A stretch of DNA of 6,798 nt from Planctomycetales bacterium (lineage in GTDB: Bacteria > 4484-113 > JAFGCY01): positions 1 to 6,798 of the forward strand of contig JAHEFU010000001.1 in assembly GCA_024645305.1 (NCBI GenBank), read 5' to 3'. The notes below the pieces were generated by a model, which saw only the letters and a list, made by a program, of their open reading frames with translations, ran no database searches and was not told the origin of the DNA. Numbering within the stretch: the first letter of the stretch is position 1; the number at the start of each line of letters is the position of its first letter. Positions 1 to 5,669 of the stretch are shown here, one piece after another. The translations under genes were made by a program, and so were the position numbers.

Positions 1-13
1 CGGTTGGATCGCT

Positions 14-27
14 TCAGGCGGGCCTGA
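14..27. repeat. Short inverted repeat downstream of ribBA
   Basis: TCAGGC (14-19) and GCCTGA (22-27) are perfect 6-bp arms around a 2-nt centre. In minus-strand RNA the 2-nt gap is too tight for a full hairpin, so only the outer pairs would form. It may be a protein site or part of a weak 3' structure. Confidence 0.3.
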
Positions 28-32
28 TGATC

Positions 33-52
33 GGCAGCACCGCAGTGCTACC
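33..52 (-). terminator. Possible 3' stem-loop after ribBA (no U-tract)
   Basis: GGCAGCAC (33-40) pairs with GTGCTACC (45-52) over 8 bp around a 4-nt loop; seven pairs are Watson-Crick and one can be G-U in minus-strand RNA. It lies about 40-59 nt after the ribBA stop codon. No run of T follows on the minus strand, so it is more likely an RNA-stabilising or Rho-related structure than a classic intrinsic terminator. Confidence 0.25.
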
Positions 53-91
53 GCGCAGGTAGCTGGATCCGATCCTGTCGTAACGGCAGCT

Positions 92-1399
92 TTATCTGTC
101 CTGTTCGGATATGGCGTCGAGGTCCAGGCGATGGTCCATGCGTTCAACCTTGGTGCGCAGGTAGCGCGCCAGCTCCGGTCCTACCTCCGTATTGATCGGC
201 ACCGGTACACGGCCACTGATCCGCACGCGGAAGCTTTCCAGGCCGATGATCTTCGCCGGGTTGTTGGTCATCAGGCGAATGCTCTTGATGCCCAGGTCCT
301 CAAGCATTGCATTGCCCATCCAGTATTCACGTTTGTCAGCGGGCAGTCCGAGGGCAATGTTGGCATCATAGGTGTCCATGCCCTTGTCCTGCAGGTTATA
401 GGCCTTGATCTTGTTGATCAGGCCGATTCCCCGGCCTTCCTGGCGCAGGTACAGCAGTACGCCCCGGCCCTCATCGGCGATGGCGGACAGTGCATGTTCC
501 AGCTGGTCGCCGCAGTCACAGCGGGCGCTGTGGAACACGTCACCGGTCAGGCATTCACTGTGCATCCGGCACAGGATGTTCTCCCCGTCCGTGACTTCTC
601 CCATCACGAGCGCCACATGATGCTCATCTGAGCCGGGCACTTCATATCCCACGATGCGGAATTCGCCGTAGCGGGTGGGCAGGCTGGCATCGTCAATCCG
701 CTCTATGCGGCGCAGGCTTCCGTCGTCCTGCAGTTCATTGCCAGTTTCCGTTGCCTCACGGAATCGCAGAACATCGCGGACATGCACGATCGGCAGCTTG
801 AATTCCGCACTGAGATCCTCCAGCTCCTGCTGGCGTGCCATCGTCCCGTCCGCATTGCAGATCTCACAGACTACCGTTGCGGGATAGATTCCCGCAATCC
901 GCGCCAGGTCAATGCTGCCTTCGGTCTGGCCCAGGCGAACAAGCACACCGCCGTCCTGCGCCCGCAGGGGCACCACATGCCCGGGACGCTGCAGGTCATG
1001 CGGCCGCGTGGCCGGATCCGCCAGCAGGCGAATGGTCTTCGCCATATCGGAAGCGCTGATGCCGGTAGTCGTGCCCTGCAGCGCATCCACACTCACCGCC
1101 ATCGCCGTCCCGAGGGTCGATGTATTGTCCTCCACCATCATCGGGATCTGCAGCTCTTCGAGGCGCATGGCAGTCAGCGGTGCACAGATCAATCCGCGGG
1201 CGTGCTCCCTGAGGAAATTTATGTGTTCCGCCTCGCAGAACTGGCAGCCGAACACGATGTCACCCTCGTTCTCGCGGTCGGGATCGTCGGCGAGGATCAC
1301 CATTCCACCGTTGCGCAGCACTTCCGCCGCCTTCTCGACACGCAGCTCCCAGTCAGGATGGCTGTTGTCACTTGCGCTGTTGTCAATATTTTCATTCAT
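92..1399 (-). CDS. ribBA: RibBA: bifunctional 3,4-dihydroxy-2-butanone 4-phosphate synthase / GTP cyclohydrolase II
   Basis: A cytosolic enzyme of 435 residues that supplies both precursors of riboflavin. The N-terminal RibB domain (about 20-235) converts ribulose 5-phosphate to DHBP plus formate. The C-terminal RibA domain (about 240-430) opens GTP to the pyrimidine precursor. RibB motifs visible are DDPDRENEGD (38-47, with R42, E43, E45 and D47), TTTGISA, RPGH (H141) and CEI (E179). The expected GHTE motif reads GQTE, so the His normally binding Mg2+ is Gln158. The RibA domain looks intact: Zn2+ cysteines C283, C294 and C296, QEGRGIGL, and catalytic D355 and R357 in ADKREY. I chose the ATG at 1399 because homology begins just after it and AGAAGG lies 11 nt upstream; the ATG at 1495 adds 32 unrelated residues inside ribE. 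The start overlaps the end of ribE by 8 nt, which suggests translational coupling. Confidence 0.95.
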   Translation of the reverse strand: MNENIDNSASDNSHPDWELRVEKAAEVLRNGGMVILADDPDRENEGDIVFGCQFCEAEHINFLREHARGLICAPLTAMRLEELQIPMMVEDNTSTLGTAMAVSVDALQGTTTGISASDMAKTIRLLADPATRPHDLQRPGHVVPLRAQDGGVLVRLGQTEGSIDLARIAGIYPATVVCEICNADGTMARQQELEDLSAEFKLPIVHVRDVLRFREATETGNELQDDGSLRRIERIDDASLPTRYGEFRIVGYEVPGSDEHHVALVMGEVTDGENILCRMHSECLTGDVFHSARCDCGDQLEHALSAIADEGRGVLLYLRQEGRGIGLINKIKAYNLQDKGMDTYDANIALGLPADKREYWMGNAMLEDLGIKSIRLMTNNPAKIIGLESFRVRISGRVPVPINTEVGPELARYLRTKVERMDHRLDLDAISEQDR

Positions 1400-2009
1400 T
1401 CCTTTGTTGTCCTTCTTCCTTGGCTGCCAGTATGCGTTCAACACTGTGATGCACGGCCCGGGTGAACATGTCGGACTCGATATTGACACTGTCACCGGCC
1501 TCCAGCTCGCCGAGGTTGCTGGCCCTGGTTGTCTCAGGGATCAGCATCACTGTCAGTTCATTCCTGGCCAGCTGCTGGATCGTCAGGCTCACACCATCGA
1601 TGGCAATACTACCCTTGCTGAGCATGTACCTGTTCAATTCCTCCGGGATGGTCACAGTTAGTTCACAGTCTCCGGAGTTTCTCCAGACTTTCTCCCTGAC
1701 CCGGGCTGTGGTCTCCACGTGACCGCTGAGCATGTGCCCACCCATACTGTCCCCGGCGCGCAGGGCCGGTTCGAGGTTCAGGCGGCTGCCGGGGGTCAGT
1801 TTGCCAAGCGTCGTAATGGCAAGGGTTTCATCCAGCAGGTCAGCGGAGAATCCGTCACTGCCAAGCTGCGCCACGGTCAGGCAGACACCATTCACAGCGA
1901 CACTTTCCCCGGGGGCCAGTTCGCTCGCCAGGGTCGGGCAGAGAATGTCCAGTTTCTTCCCGGCGCGCTCGCGCAGCCTGCCCTCGTGCCGGATGATTCC
2001 CGTAAACAC
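1392..2009 (-). CDS. ribE: Riboflavin synthase, alpha chain
   Basis: Riboflavin synthase of 205 residues, which dismutates two 6,7-dimethyl-8-ribityllumazine molecules into riboflavin and the pyrimidine precursor; active as a cytosolic trimer. The protein shows the usual internal duplication of two lumazine-binding barrels (about 1-97 and 98-195). The N-terminus MFTGI is diagnostic and includes the active-site Phe2, so the GTG at 2009 is the right start. Other motifs are ESVAVNGVCLTV (S36), GGHMLSGH (H92, H97), KGSIAIDGVSLT and LIPET. The LIPET motif and the end VERILAAKE resemble E. coli RibE from memory. No Shine-Dalgarno sequence precedes the GTG, but a TACAAT box ends 7 nt before it, which suggests a leaderless mRNA. 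It leads the ribE-ribBA unit; ribD and ribH are not in the window. Confidence 0.96.
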   Translation of the reverse strand: MFTGIIRHEGRLRERAGKKLDILCPTLASELAPGESVAVNGVCLTVAQLGSDGFSADLLDETLAITTLGKLTPGSRLNLEPALRAGDSMGGHMLSGHVETTARVREKVWRNSGDCELTVTIPEELNRYMLSKGSIAIDGVSLTIQQLARNELTVMLIPETTRASNLGELEAGDSVNIESDMFTRAVHHSVERILAAKEEGQQRNE

Positions 2010-2015
2010 TGCGAT

Positions 2016-2021
2016 ATTGTA
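2016..2021 (-). promoter_or_regulatory. Candidate -10 box for ribE-ribBA, leaderless
   Basis: On the minus strand TACAAT is followed by six bases (ATCGCA) and then the GTG start codon of ribE. Transcription starting at the usual distance would begin on the G of the start codon. The position 17 bp upstream reads GAAGGA, so no consensus -35 element is visible. No ribosome-binding site is present. Confidence 0.45.
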
Positions 2022-2104
2022 CCGCTGGAGTACCTGAATCCTTCTGTATTAATGACTGGTCCGGGTCCAGGCACCGCCGGTCAGGAGAGGCGAAATTGCT
2101 GTGC

Positions 2105-2110
2105 TACATT
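2105..2110 (+). promoter_or_regulatory. Candidate -10 box for the ADP-ribosylglycohydrolase-like gene, leaderless
   Basis: TACATT is followed by six bases (TGACCT) and then the GTG start at 2117, the same geometry as at ribE on the opposite strand. The expected -35 position (2082-2087) reads CAGGAG, which is not consensus. There is no Shine-Dalgarno sequence close to this GTG. Confidence 0.38.
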
Positions 2111-2116
2111 TGACCT

Positions 2117-2947
2117 GTGGAGCTGATTGAACAGTTCAGGGGAGCCATGGCCGGAGCTGCGCTTGCTGAAACCAGCAGCCTGGGGCAGCTCAACTGTGTG
2201 GCCCGCAGTTACCGGGATTACCGCGGCTTCAGTGCCGAGGATCTCTCCGAGAGGCTCCTGGGATGGTTCCGCGCCAGCGGGATTAAGCCGGATTCCATGA
2301 CCGGGGAAGCCATGCAGCTGTTGGGGCACGGCTACACCTTCGAACGCGCCGCTGCGGATGCCCGCCTGCTCCAGCCTCCGGAGAGCCGGCTCAGTGACCG
2401 CGGCCTGCTGCGGACACTCCCGGCGGGCCTGGTACGCTACCACGATGACATCCACCTGATCGGCGAAGCCCGCCTGATCTGCGGCATTACGCATGCCGAG
2501 GAGGACTGCAAGATGGCCAGTGTGGCTCTCAACCTGGCTCTCGCACACCTGCTGATGGTGGGTACGGATGGCCTGATCGAGGAAGTACTGGAGTTCGTGG
2601 AGCCGCGCAGCCCCGAATTCGGCAGGCAGCTGGGGGAAATCCCCTCTCTCAAGCCGGCGGAGCTCAGGTTCAGCGGTCGGGCGACTGACACGGTCCAGGC
2701 CGCGCTCTGGCTGGCCTATTACTGCGACAGTTTCAGTGAACTGGACACGATCATCGGGATACATGAGGGTGACGCGGAGACTCTGCTGCCACTTGCATCA
2801 GCCCTGATCGGCGCTCATGTCGGCTACGGGGGACTGCGCGATGGTGGCTGGCCGGCCAGCCCCTCAGTTGATTACATGCTCAAGCTGGGCGACGACCTGC
2901 ACGACCTGTCCCAGGCCGAACCGGAAGTTGACCACGACAGGTCCTAG
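2117..2947 (+). CDS. Divergent ADP-ribosylglycohydrolase (DraG/ARH)-like protein, probably metal-site deficient
   Basis: A 276-residue, apparently cytosolic protein with family-like landmarks in order: FRGAMAGAALAE (7-18), resembling the opening GA-x-x-G helix; LLRTLPAGL, resembling the N-G-x-L-M-R region; THAEEDC (125-131), matching the TH-x-x-x-x-A region; DTVQAALWLAYY; and GDAET (218-222), matching the C-terminal G-D-x-D-T motif. Known members remove ADP-ribose from proteins using two Mg2+ ions bound by an N-terminal S/T-D-D-T and the C-terminal D-x-D-T. Here the N-terminal segment is shortened and SLGQ (21-24) stands where S/TDDT should be, and the C-terminal motif has Glu for Asp, so classic hydrolase activity is doubtful. 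The GTG at 2117 follows an in-frame TGA by one codon and fits the family N-terminus; ATG 2147 has AGGGG 4 nt upstream but would cut the first motif. The exact substrate is unknown. Confidence 0.75.
   Translation: MELIEQFRGAMAGAALAETSSLGQLNCVARSYRDYRGFSAEDLSERLLGWFRASGIKPDSMTGEAMQLLGHGYTFERAAADARLLQPPESRLSDRGLLRTLPAGLVRYHDDIHLIGEARLICGITHAEEDCKMASVALNLALAHLLMVGTDGLIEEVLEFVEPRSPEFGRQLGEIPSLKPAELRFSGRATDTVQAALWLAYYCDSFSELDTIIGIHEGDAETLLPLASALIGAHVGYGGLRDGGWPASPSVDYMLKLGDDLHDLSQAEPEVDHDRS
2903..2943. repeat. 8-bp inverted repeat at the convergent gene ends
   Basis: GACCTGTC (2903-2910) and GACAGGTC (2936-2943) are perfect complementary arms separated by 25 nt, ending one base before the overlapping stop codons. 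The symmetric element could form a stem in transcripts from either side. The loop is long and no T-tract follows, so a terminator role is uncertain. Confidence 0.3.
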
Positions 2948-3897
2948 CGGAACAGGCTGGAGATACTCATGCCGATGTGGTTGCGGCGGATTGCCTCGGC
3001 CAGGACCCGGGCCACGGAAACGTAACGGATCTTGGGCACATTGGTGCCATCCCGCCGTGGGATGGTGTTGCAGACCGTCACCAGGTCAATCGGACTCTCC
3101 AGGATGCGTTCCACGGCAGCCCCGCTGAAGATCCCGTGCGTGGCGAACACGCGCACTGCGCTGGCTCCGTCCTCCATCAGGCGGTGCGCGCCGGCGGTGA
3201 TGCTGCCGGCTGTGTCAACGATGTCGTCAAACAGGATTGCCCGCTTGCCCTTGACATCACCGACCACTTCCACGACCTCCGCCACATTGGCTTCGGGGCG
3301 CCGCTTGGCGATGATCGCAATCGGCAGGTCCAGCCGGTCAGCCACGAACTTCGCGCGTTCGACACCGCCCACGTCCGGACTGACGATCACGACGTCCTTC
3401 TCGTCCCAGCCGTCATTGCGGATGTAATCACACAGGACGTTGGCGGCATTGAGGTGGTCCACCGGGCAGTTGAAGAAGCCCTGGATGCTGTTGGAGTGGA
3501 GATCCATCGCCAGCACCCGGCTGGCTCCGCTGCCCTCGATAAGGTTGGCAACCACGCGGGCGCTGATGGGTTCTCTGGGCTGCAGCTTCTTGTCCTGACG
3601 GGCATAACCGTAATATGGCACTACCACGCCTATACGATAGGCTGAGGCCCGCTTGAGGGCGTCGATCAGCAGCAGCAGTTCCATCAGGTGGTCGTTGACT
3701 GGCGCGCAGGTGCTCTGCAGGATGAAGCAGTGGGCCTCACGGATGCTTTCCTCGACCTTGATCTTCAGCTCGCCGTCACTGAACTTGTCAATGGTGGCCT
3801 CGGTCAGGGCGACGCCGAGCAGTTCACTGATCTCCGCCCAGAGTTCCGGGTTGGAGTTTCCGGCAATCAGCCGCAGGGGCCGCTGTGTCACACTCAT
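2944..3897 (-). CDS. prs: Ribose-phosphate pyrophosphokinase (PRPP synthase, class I)
   Basis: A cytosolic enzyme of 317 residues that transfers pyrophosphate from ATP to ribose 5-phosphate, giving PRPP for purine, pyrimidine, histidine, tryptophan and NAD synthesis. Class I motifs are all present: FSDGE (39-43), the flexible ATP-binding loop PYYGYARQDKK (94-104), DLH with the Mg2+ ligand H134 followed by SIQGFF, SPDVGG (173-178), KRR (198-200), the PRPP loop DDIVDTAGS (224-232) and the C-terminal ISSLF. Length is normal for the family. The ATG at 3897 overlaps the glmU stop as ATGA and lies behind GGAGG within the glmU coding end, so translation is probably coupled. A glmU-prs pair is also found in Bacillus (gcaD-prs). 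Its TAG stop overlaps the stop of the convergent ADP-ribosylglycohydrolase-like gene. Confidence 0.97.
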   Translation of the reverse strand: MSVTQRPLRLIAGNSNPELWAEISELLGVALTEATIDKFSDGELKIKVEESIREAHCFILQSTCAPVNDHLMELLLLIDALKRASAYRIGVVVPYYGYARQDKKLQPREPISARVVANLIEGSGASRVLAMDLHSNSIQGFFNCPVDHLNAANVLCDYIRNDGWDEKDVVIVSPDVGGVERAKFVADRLDLPIAIIAKRRPEANVAEVVEVVGDVKGKRAILFDDIVDTAGSITAGAHRLMEDGASAVRVFATHGIFSGAAVERILESPIDLVTVCNTIPRRDGTNVPKIRYVSVARVLAEAIRRNHIGMSISSLFR

Positions 3898-5369
3898 TCC
3901 TCACCTCCGGCCTGCTCGTCTTCATGCACTTGCTCCATGGCCCGCTGCTCCTTCAGGCGCCGGGCCTTCTCCCGCAGCATCCTGGCGTAGCCCGCCTTGT
4001 TCTCCTGGCGCGCCCGGCCAACCGCCAGGGCATCCGCCGGGACATTCTTGGTGATGGCACTGCCCATGGCAACATATGCGCCGTCCTCGATCGTCAGCGG
4101 AGCCTGCAGGCTGCTATTGCTGCCGATGAACACGTCGTTGCCGACCTGGATGCGGTGCTTGTTCATTCCATCGTAGTTGCAGAAGATGGTCCCTGCACCG
4201 ATGTTCACGCGCTCACCGAGTTCAGCATCTCCCACGTACTGCAGGTGCGGCAGCTTGCTGCCTGCCCCGATATCAGCATTCTTCGTCTCCACGAAGTTGC
4301 CGACCTTGACGTTATCATGCAGGTGCGTTCCCGGCCGCAGGTTCACATATGGACCAACGCTGACACTGTCGTCAATGTCGCAGTCCAGGGCTCGCACGTG
4401 CAGCAACCTGCAATGTTCGCCGATGTTGGCGTTGTCCAGCACGCAGCCCGTTCCGATGATGGTGCCCCGGCCGACTTCAGTTCCGTTTATCAGTACACAG
4501 TTCGGTCCGATTTCCACATCCTCATCCAGTTTCACGTCAGCATGCATGTAGGTGGTCTCCGGCAGGCGGAAGGTCACTCCAGCCTGCATCCAGGACCGCC
4601 GCAGCGCATCCAGGATTTCCGCCTCCGCCCAGGCCAGCTGCTCTCGGTCATTGATGCCGCTGATGGACACGAAATCATCACACAGGCAGGCGGCAGTCGG
4701 AGCCATCCGGACTATGTCAGGCAGGTAGTACTCTTCCTTCACGCGGCTCTTGCCGATGGTGTCCGCTGCATTGCGCAACTGCTCGAAGACCCGCGCACTC
4801 AACAGGTACATACCGCTGTTGACCTCGTTGATGTAGCGCTGTTCCTCCGTGGCATCAGCTTCCTCAACGATGGACTCGATGATCCCGTCCTCCGGGTCAC
4901 CACTGTGAATGATCCGGCCATATCCGGTGGGATCCTCGGTCAGGGCTGTCAGCACGCTGTGTTCAGCTCCGCTCTGGTTCCGGGCCTCGAACAGCATCTG
5001 AAGTGTTTCATGATCAATCATCGGTGCATCGCCCGGCAGGACGATGATGTCCGTGATTCCTTCGGCCAGCACCGGCTCAGCCTGCAATACTGCATGCGCG
5101 GTACCGAGGGGAGGGTTCTGCAGGGTGTACGTCAGGGCGACCGTGGAATCTCCGTCACTGTAGGTGTCACCCAGCTTGCTGCGCAGTTCCTCGGCATTGT
5201 GCGGGCCATGTACAAGCACGATCTGCTCCGGGTTGAGCGGAAGCACGGCATCCATTACCCACTCTATGACGGTCTGACCGCAGATTGAGTGCAGCAGCTT
5301 GCTCTTCGTCGAACGGAAGCGGGTGGACTTGCCGGCGGCCAGTATTACTACAGCTAATCTGACGTCCAT
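3894..5369 (-). CDS. glmU: GlmU: bifunctional N-acetylglucosamine-1-phosphate uridyltransferase / glucosamine-1-phosphate acetyltransferase
   Basis: A cytosolic enzyme of 491 residues that acetylates glucosamine 1-phosphate with acetyl-CoA and then joins it to UTP, yielding UDP-GlcNAc for cell-wall and lipopolysaccharide synthesis. The N-terminal Rossmann-like domain (about 5-235) shows LAAGKSTR (10-17) with K24, LGTAHA (88-93), PGD with the Mg2+ ligand D114, GYG (149-151), NEVNSG and GIND. The C-terminal left-handed beta-helix has RPGT, GNFVETK, PHLQY with the catalytic-base candidate H375, NIGAGTIFCNYDG and FIGSNSS. The usual G-x-G-T-R loop reads GKSTR, with Ser15 replacing Gly, and the usual Pro before K24 is Ser. 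The protein is about 30 residues longer than typical, owing to a charged, probably helical C-terminal tail. The ATG at 5369 fits the family start. No Shine-Dalgarno sequence is seen, but TATAAT lies 9 nt upstream. Confidence 0.97.
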   Translation of the reverse strand: MDVRLAVVILAAGKSTRFRSTKSKLLHSICGQTVIEWVMDAVLPLNPEQIVLVHGPHNAEELRSKLGDTYSDGDSTVALTYTLQNPPLGTAHAVLQAEPVLAEGITDIIVLPGDAPMIDHETLQMLFEARNQSGAEHSVLTALTEDPTGYGRIIHSGDPEDGIIESIVEEADATEEQRYINEVNSGMYLLSARVFEQLRNAADTIGKSRVKEEYYLPDIVRMAPTAACLCDDFVSISGINDREQLAWAEAEILDALRRSWMQAGVTFRLPETTYMHADVKLDEDVEIGPNCVLINGTEVGRGTIIGTGCVLDNANIGEHCRLLHVRALDCDIDDSVSVGPYVNLRPGTHLHDNVKVGNFVETKNADIGAGSKLPHLQYVGDAELGERVNIGAGTIFCNYDGMNKHRIQVGNDVFIGSNSSLQAPLTIEDGAYVAMGSAITKNVPADALAVGRARQENKAGYARMLREKARRLKEQRAMEQVHEDEQAGGEE

Positions 5370-5378
5370 GGCGCCTGA

Positions 5379-5384
5379 ATTATA
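5379..5384 (-). promoter_or_regulatory. Consensus -10 box (TATAAT) for glmU-prs
   Basis: A perfect TATAAT on the minus strand ends nine bases before the glmU ATG, with TCAGGCGCC between. Transcription starting 7 nt downstream gives a 5' leader of about 3 nt; starting on the A of ATG gives none. The best -35 candidate at 17-bp spacing is TTTCCT (5402-5407), a weak match. No Shine-Dalgarno sequence fits in the remaining space. Confidence 0.55.
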
Positions 5385-5504
5385 CAGTCAGGCATTGGTA
5401 AAGGAAACATGAAAAATTGAGATTCAGTATCAATAAGAGCCTCCATAATGTAACCTTTCAGACGATCAGACGTCACAAAGTTGGTCATCACTGCTGGAGT
5501 GCCA

Positions 5505-5519
5505 GGAATTGTTAATTCC
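5505..5519. repeat. Inverted repeat GGAATT-GTT-AATTCC, candidate operator
   Basis: Perfect 6-bp arms (5505-5510 and 5514-5519) surround a 3-nt centre in the divergent intergenic region. It is followed directly by a second palindrome. The pair resembles a regulator-binding site more than a terminator because no T-run follows and the stem is AT-rich. The regulator is unknown. Confidence 0.35.
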
Positions 5520-5521
5520 CG

Positions 5522-5537
5522 GTTAACCCGGGTTTAC
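5522..5537. repeat. Near-perfect palindrome GTTAACCC/GGGTTTAC, candidate operator
   Basis: The 8-bp half-sites (5522-5529 and 5530-5537) match as an inverted repeat at seven of eight positions. A perfect core, AACCCGGGTT (5525-5534), lies inside, and GGTTAACC (5521-5528) overlaps it. GTTAA recurs 11 bp apart (5511 and 5522), one helical turn, linking this element to the preceding inverted repeat. Confidence 0.35.
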
Positions 5538-5656
5538 AAATGGTATCCGGCAGGGAGAATCTTACATATCCGTCGTTCTCAATGGCGGATTTCTTGGCTG
5601 TTATTGGAGTTTTCGTTGTCTTGTAATTCCAGCCAATGATTGTCAATACACTGGTT

Positions 5657-5662
5657 AGAGGA
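5657..5662 (+). promoter_or_regulatory. Ribosome-binding site of the lipoprotein gene
   Basis: AGAGGA lies 7 nt before the ATG at 5670, a good Shine-Dalgarno sequence at good spacing. It decides the start codon and contrasts with the unit-leading genes elsewhere in the window, which lack one. Confidence 0.7.
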
Positions 5663-5669
5663 TTTCATC

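Larger units (their letters stand above)
1..91. other. Non-coding region downstream of ribBA
   Basis: No gene can be supported in these 91 bases. On the minus strand, downstream of ribBA, the only GTG start candidate runs into a TGA within nine codons, and there is no ATG. The stretch holds two inverted repeats, listed separately. Neither is followed by a T-run on the minus strand, so a standard intrinsic terminator is not visible. Confidence 0.6.
5370..5669. other. 300-bp divergent intergenic region between glmU and the lipoprotein gene
   Basis: This stretch is clearly AT-richer than its neighbours and encodes no convincing protein. It contains the glmU -10 box at its left end, two adjacent inverted repeats near its middle (5505-5537) and the lipoprotein ribosome-binding site at its right end. 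A CATAAT at 5444-5449 and a TGTAAT at 5622-5627 are weak plus-strand -10 candidates without convincing -35 partners. GACGTC at 5469-5474 is a 6-bp palindrome preceded by two CAGACG copies 8 bp apart. A 14-codon hydrophobic reading frame at 5582-5626 has no ribosome-binding site. Confidence 0.6.

Noticed and set aside
14..52. Rho-independent terminator after ribBA
   Set aside because: A stem-loop is present but no T-run follows on the minus strand, so I list it only as a low-confidence structure.
1399..1495. Extended ribBA start at the ATG at 1495
   Set aside because: The extra 32 residues match nothing in the family and would lie inside ribE; the ATG at 1399 fits operon overlap and domain start.
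782..1661. Overlapping plus-strand open frames opposite ribBA and ribE
   Set aside because: They have no motif, atypical composition and lie over strongly conserved enzyme domains on the other strand.
2081..2764. 227-codon minus-strand open frame opposite the ADP-ribosylglycohydrolase-like gene
   Set aside because: The translation shows no family motif and is rich in Gln, Arg and Pro as expected of a shadow frame. The plus-strand frame carries family landmarks.
3885..5288. 467-codon plus-strand open frame antisense to glmU
   Set aside because: It mirrors glmU over almost its full length, has no recognisable motif, and is explained by codon bias of the real minus-strand gene, whose domains are complete.
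5582..5626. 14-codon hydrophobic peptide (MADFLAVIGVFVVL) upstream of the lipoprotein gene
   Set aside because: There is no ribosome-binding site at usable distance and no attenuator-like structure follows; a frame this short is expected by chance.
5402..5662. A sigma-70 promoter with both -35 and -10 boxes for the lipoprotein gene
   Set aside because: TTGTCA at 5640 would place its -10 against the start codon, and CATAAT and TGTAAT lack -35 partners at normal spacing, so no single promoter can be supported.
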